From Gemmata massiliana (GTDB taxonomy: Bacteria > Planctomycetota > Planctomycetia > Gemmatales > Gemmataceae): 64,000 nucleotides of DNA. Each line of letters begins with the position of its first letter. The stretch's first letter is position 1. Of this stretch, positions 62,013 through 64,000 are shown one piece after another. The notes under the pieces were generated by a model. It was not told the origin of the DNA and ran no database searches. It saw nothing but the letters and a program-made list of their open reading frames with translations. The stretch covers positions 2,650,843-2,714,842 of the forward strand of contig NZ_LR593886.1 in the NCBI RefSeq assembly GCF_901538265.1. Direction: 5' to 3'. Both the position numbers and the translations under genes were made by a program.

Positions 62013-64000
62013 ATGCCGAATCGATATCTCTTCGTTCTTGCCGTCTTGATGTTCTTGTCTCCGGCGCAGGTGGGTGCGGGGCCGCTTGTGGTTGACGCGC
62101 GCCTGCACCACCTCCGAGCCGGTACCCAGCGCGAGTGGGCAGATTTCCCCGCCGAGTCGGAGGGTGCGACACTCACAACCAAGTTCCGGGCGAAGGCGAA
62201 TGCGGGAGAACAGACGCTCCGGCTGCGCCAGCAGGACGTTAAACAGACCTGGAAGGTGCTTCTCAACGGAAAGGAATTGGGGCGCCTCGTCGCCGACGAG
62301 AACGATACGGAGATCGTCTTCCCGGTGCCCGCGGGCCGGCTCGTCGACGGTGAAAACGTGCTCGTTATCGAAACCGCGGGCCGCATCTCGGACGACATCC
62401 GCGTCGGCGAGATTGTGCTCGAAGACCGCCCGGTGAAAGCGTTTCTCTCCGAAGCGATCGTCGAGGTTACGGTGCGCGAAGAAGTGCGGCCCGGGGAGCG
62501 GGTACCGGTGCCTTGTCGCGTCACCGTACTGAGTGCTCGTGGAGCGCTCGCACCCACGAGCGCGATTTCGACCGACCGGCTCGCTGTGCGCCCCGGGGTG
62601 ATTTACACGGCCGACGGTGCGGCTACGTTCGGGTTACCCGCGGGCGAGTACACGATCCACGCCGGGCGCGGGTTCGAGTACGGACTCGATACGGTCCGCG
62701 TGTCGCTGAAGCCCGGAGACCGCGTGCGCAAGGAACTCACGATCCGGCGTGAGGTTCCGACCCCCGGGTTCGTCGCGTGCGACACCCACGTTCACACGCT
62801 CACGCACTCCGGCCACGGCGACGCGACCGACATCGAACGGGTCATCAGCGCTGCCGGCGAGGGGCTCGAACTGCTCGTCGCCACCGACCACAACGTGCAG
62901 GTCGATCACCACGCGGTCGCGGTCAAGGCCGGTGTGCGGAAGTACCTGACCCCGGTCGTTGGAAACGAGGTCACGACGAGCGTCGGGCACTTCAACGTGT
63001 TCCCGCTCGCGGTTACGGCTCCCACACCTGACTTCAAAGTGAAGGACTGGAAGGGCGTTGCCACGGCCCTCGGCGAACCGAAAGCGCCGCGGATTGTGAT
63101 CCTGAACCACCCGCGAGACTTGCACGCGAAGTTTCGCCCGTTCGGTCCGGAGCGGCACATCGCGCTAACGGGCGAAGATCTCGACGGTTGGGTGCTGCCC
63201 GCGAACGCGCTGGAAGTGGTGAATTCCGGCGCACAGCAGACCGACGTGATGTTGCCGGTGCGCGACTGGTTCGGGGCACTCAACCGCGGCACGTTCCTCA
63301 CGCCGGTCGGGTCGAGCGATTCGCACGACGTGAGCCGGTACATCGTGGGGCAGGGGCGGACCTACATTCGTTGCGCGGACGACCGGCCGGGCGCGATCGA
63401 TGTCAACGAAGCGATCAAGAACTTCGCCGCCGGGTGCGTCACGGTGAGTTGTGGGCTTCTGACCGAGATCGCTGTGGGCGCACACGGTCCCGGTGACCTC
63501 GCGCCGGTCAAGGGAGATGTCGAAGTCTCGGTCCGCGTTCTCGGGCCGGCTTGGGTAAAGGCCGACCGCGTGGAACTGTACGCGAACGGCGTGAAAGTTC
63601 ACGAGTCCGCGATCAAAGACGGGAACAAGGCCGGCGAGAAGTGGACCGGAAAGTGGACGCTCCCGCGCCCCGCGCACGACGTTCACCTCGTTGCCGTCGC
63701 GACCGGGCCTGGTGTCGAGGGGTTGTTCTGGCCCATTGGGAAGTCGTACCAGCCGGCGTCGCTGGTGGTGCGGAAGCGCGTGATCGGGTTGTCAGGGGCG
63801 GTGTGGATCGCGGGGGACGGCGACGGGAAGCGGTCGAGTGCCCGGGATTATGCGAAGAAGGTCGTCGCGGACGCGGGTACAGACTGGCAGAAGGCGGTGA
63901 AGGCCCTCGGCACTTACGACGAAGCGGTCGCTGCGCAAGCCGCCGGGCTGTTGCGCGGCGCCGGCATTTCGCCCTCCGATAAGGACGTGCGCGCATCAGC
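62013..64000 (+). CDS. CehA/McbA-family metallohydrolase with PHP domain, 3' end outside window
   Basis: The frame from ATG 62013 stays open to the right edge, 662 codons so far. A signal peptide (MPNRYLFVLAVLMFLSPAQV) precedes a beta-rich domain (VLLNGKELGRLVADENDTEI) and a middle part with the carbohydrate-binding-like YTIHAGRGFEYGLDTVRVSL. The PHP domain begins at FVACDTHVHTLTHSGHGDAT, has GLELLVATDHNVQVDHHAVA and PRIVILNHPRDLHAKFRPFG, and ends with LTPVGSSDSHDVSRYIVGQG. These supply the His/Asp metal ligands typical of CehA/McbA hydrolases. Members act on phosphoesters, carbamates or glycoside-like bonds; the substrate here is unknown. A Trp/Lys-rich tail continues past the window. Confidence 0.92.
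   Translation, partial: MPNRYLFVLAVLMFLSPAQVGAGPLVVDARLHHLRAGTQREWADFPAESEGATLTTKFRAKANAGEQTLRLRQQDVKQTWKVLLNGKELGRLVADENDTEIVFPVPAGRLVDGENVLVIETAGRISDDIRVGEIVLEDRPVKAFLSEAIVEVTVREEVRPGERVPVPCRVTVLSARGALAPTSAISTDRLAVRPGVIYTADGAATFGLPAGEYTIHAGRGFEYGLDTVRVSLKPGDRVRKELTIRREVPTPGFVACDTHVHTLTHSGHGDATDIERVISAAGEGLELLVATDHNVQVDHHAVAVKAGVRKYLTPVVGNEVTTSVGHFNVFPLAVTAPTPDFKVKDWKGVATALGEPKAPRIVILNHPRDLHAKFRPFGPERHIALTGEDLDGWVLPANALEVVNSGAQQTDVMLPVRDWFGALNRGTFLTPVGSSDSHDVSRYIVGQGRTYIRCADDRPGAIDVNEAIKNFAAGCVTVSCGLLTEIAVGAHGPGDLAPVKGDVEVSVRVLGPAWVKADRVELYANGVKVHESAIKDGNKAGEKWTGKWTLPRPAHDVHLVAVATGPGVEGLFWPIGKSYQPASLVVRKRVIGLSGAVWIAGDGDGKRSSARDYAKKVVADAGTDWQKAVKALGTYDEAVAAQAAGLLRGAGISPSDKDVRAS

Overview
The window looks like chromosome of a Gemmata-like planctomycete (Gemmataceae). 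This is an inference from lineage-typical genes: a prepilin-leader DUF1559 protein, a protein opening with the TIGR02996-type 'repeat-companion' domain, a Ser/Thr kinase fused to TPR-like repeats, a regulatory-domain lipoprotein with a planctomycete look, a small protein with the planctomycete 'LEQRENPS' N-terminal motif, a multiheme cytochrome c and a PHP-type metallohydrolase. GC content is high by eye except for one ~110 bp AT-rich block near 3.7 kb. I saw no rRNA, tRNA or CRISPR array.

Layout. 0-1.1 kb: C-terminal part of a CzcA/CusA-type metal efflux pump, cut by the window edge. 1.4-8.9 kb: a decay zone with a twice-frameshifted GDP-L-fucose synthase gene, a nested inverted repeat, a wrecked IS630-type transposase, the AT-rich block, and a giant minus-strand Ser/Thr/Asp/Gly-rich repeat protein gene broken by several frameshifts. 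That giant gene is split by an intact ISAs1-type insertion sequence (4301-5506) with exact 10-bp target duplications and a hairpin around its transposase start. 9.4-21.2 kb: an efflux locus with a membrane fusion lipoprotein, two tandem and unusually decorated RND pumps, a sensor kinase and an NtrC-type sigma-54 activator.

21.3-34.9 kb: envelope and periplasmic functions. These are an eight-heme-motif cytochrome with a helical-repeat tail, an M16 protease, a two-domain rhodanese, an S9 prolyl-peptidase, a Pro-rich secreted protein, a zinc-finger membrane protein, a small conserved-looking protein, a DMT-type transporter and a NUDIX hydrolase. 35.0-38.7 kb: a sugar ABC transporter operon (binding lipoprotein, double ATPase, permease). 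38.7-42.6 kb: a gene remnant, a winged-helix regulator, two secreted or anchored proteins and the 70-residue LEQRENPS protein.

42.6-52.4 kb: a signalling block on the minus strand with a degenerate-motif Ser/Thr kinase, a REC-PAS-HisKA-HATPase-REC hybrid kinase, a 1311-residue MASE1/six-PAS/HisKA_2 kinase and a short membrane protein resembling a dimerisation domain without a catalytic domain. 53.0-64.0 kb: a GH63-like glucosidase, an alpha/beta hydrolase, a receiver-plus-coiled-coil protein, small secreted and lipoproteins, the DUF1559 pseudopilin-like protein, another hydrolase, a leucine-rich-repeat protein and the 5' part of a CehA/McbA-type metallohydrolase that runs off the right edge.

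Three non-coding patterns stand out: a GCTAAC-centred motif shared by three separate intergenic regions (19.6, 34.0 and 60.7 kb), two large compound palindromes between convergent genes (39.8 and 55.7 kb), and several very strong terminator-like hairpins.
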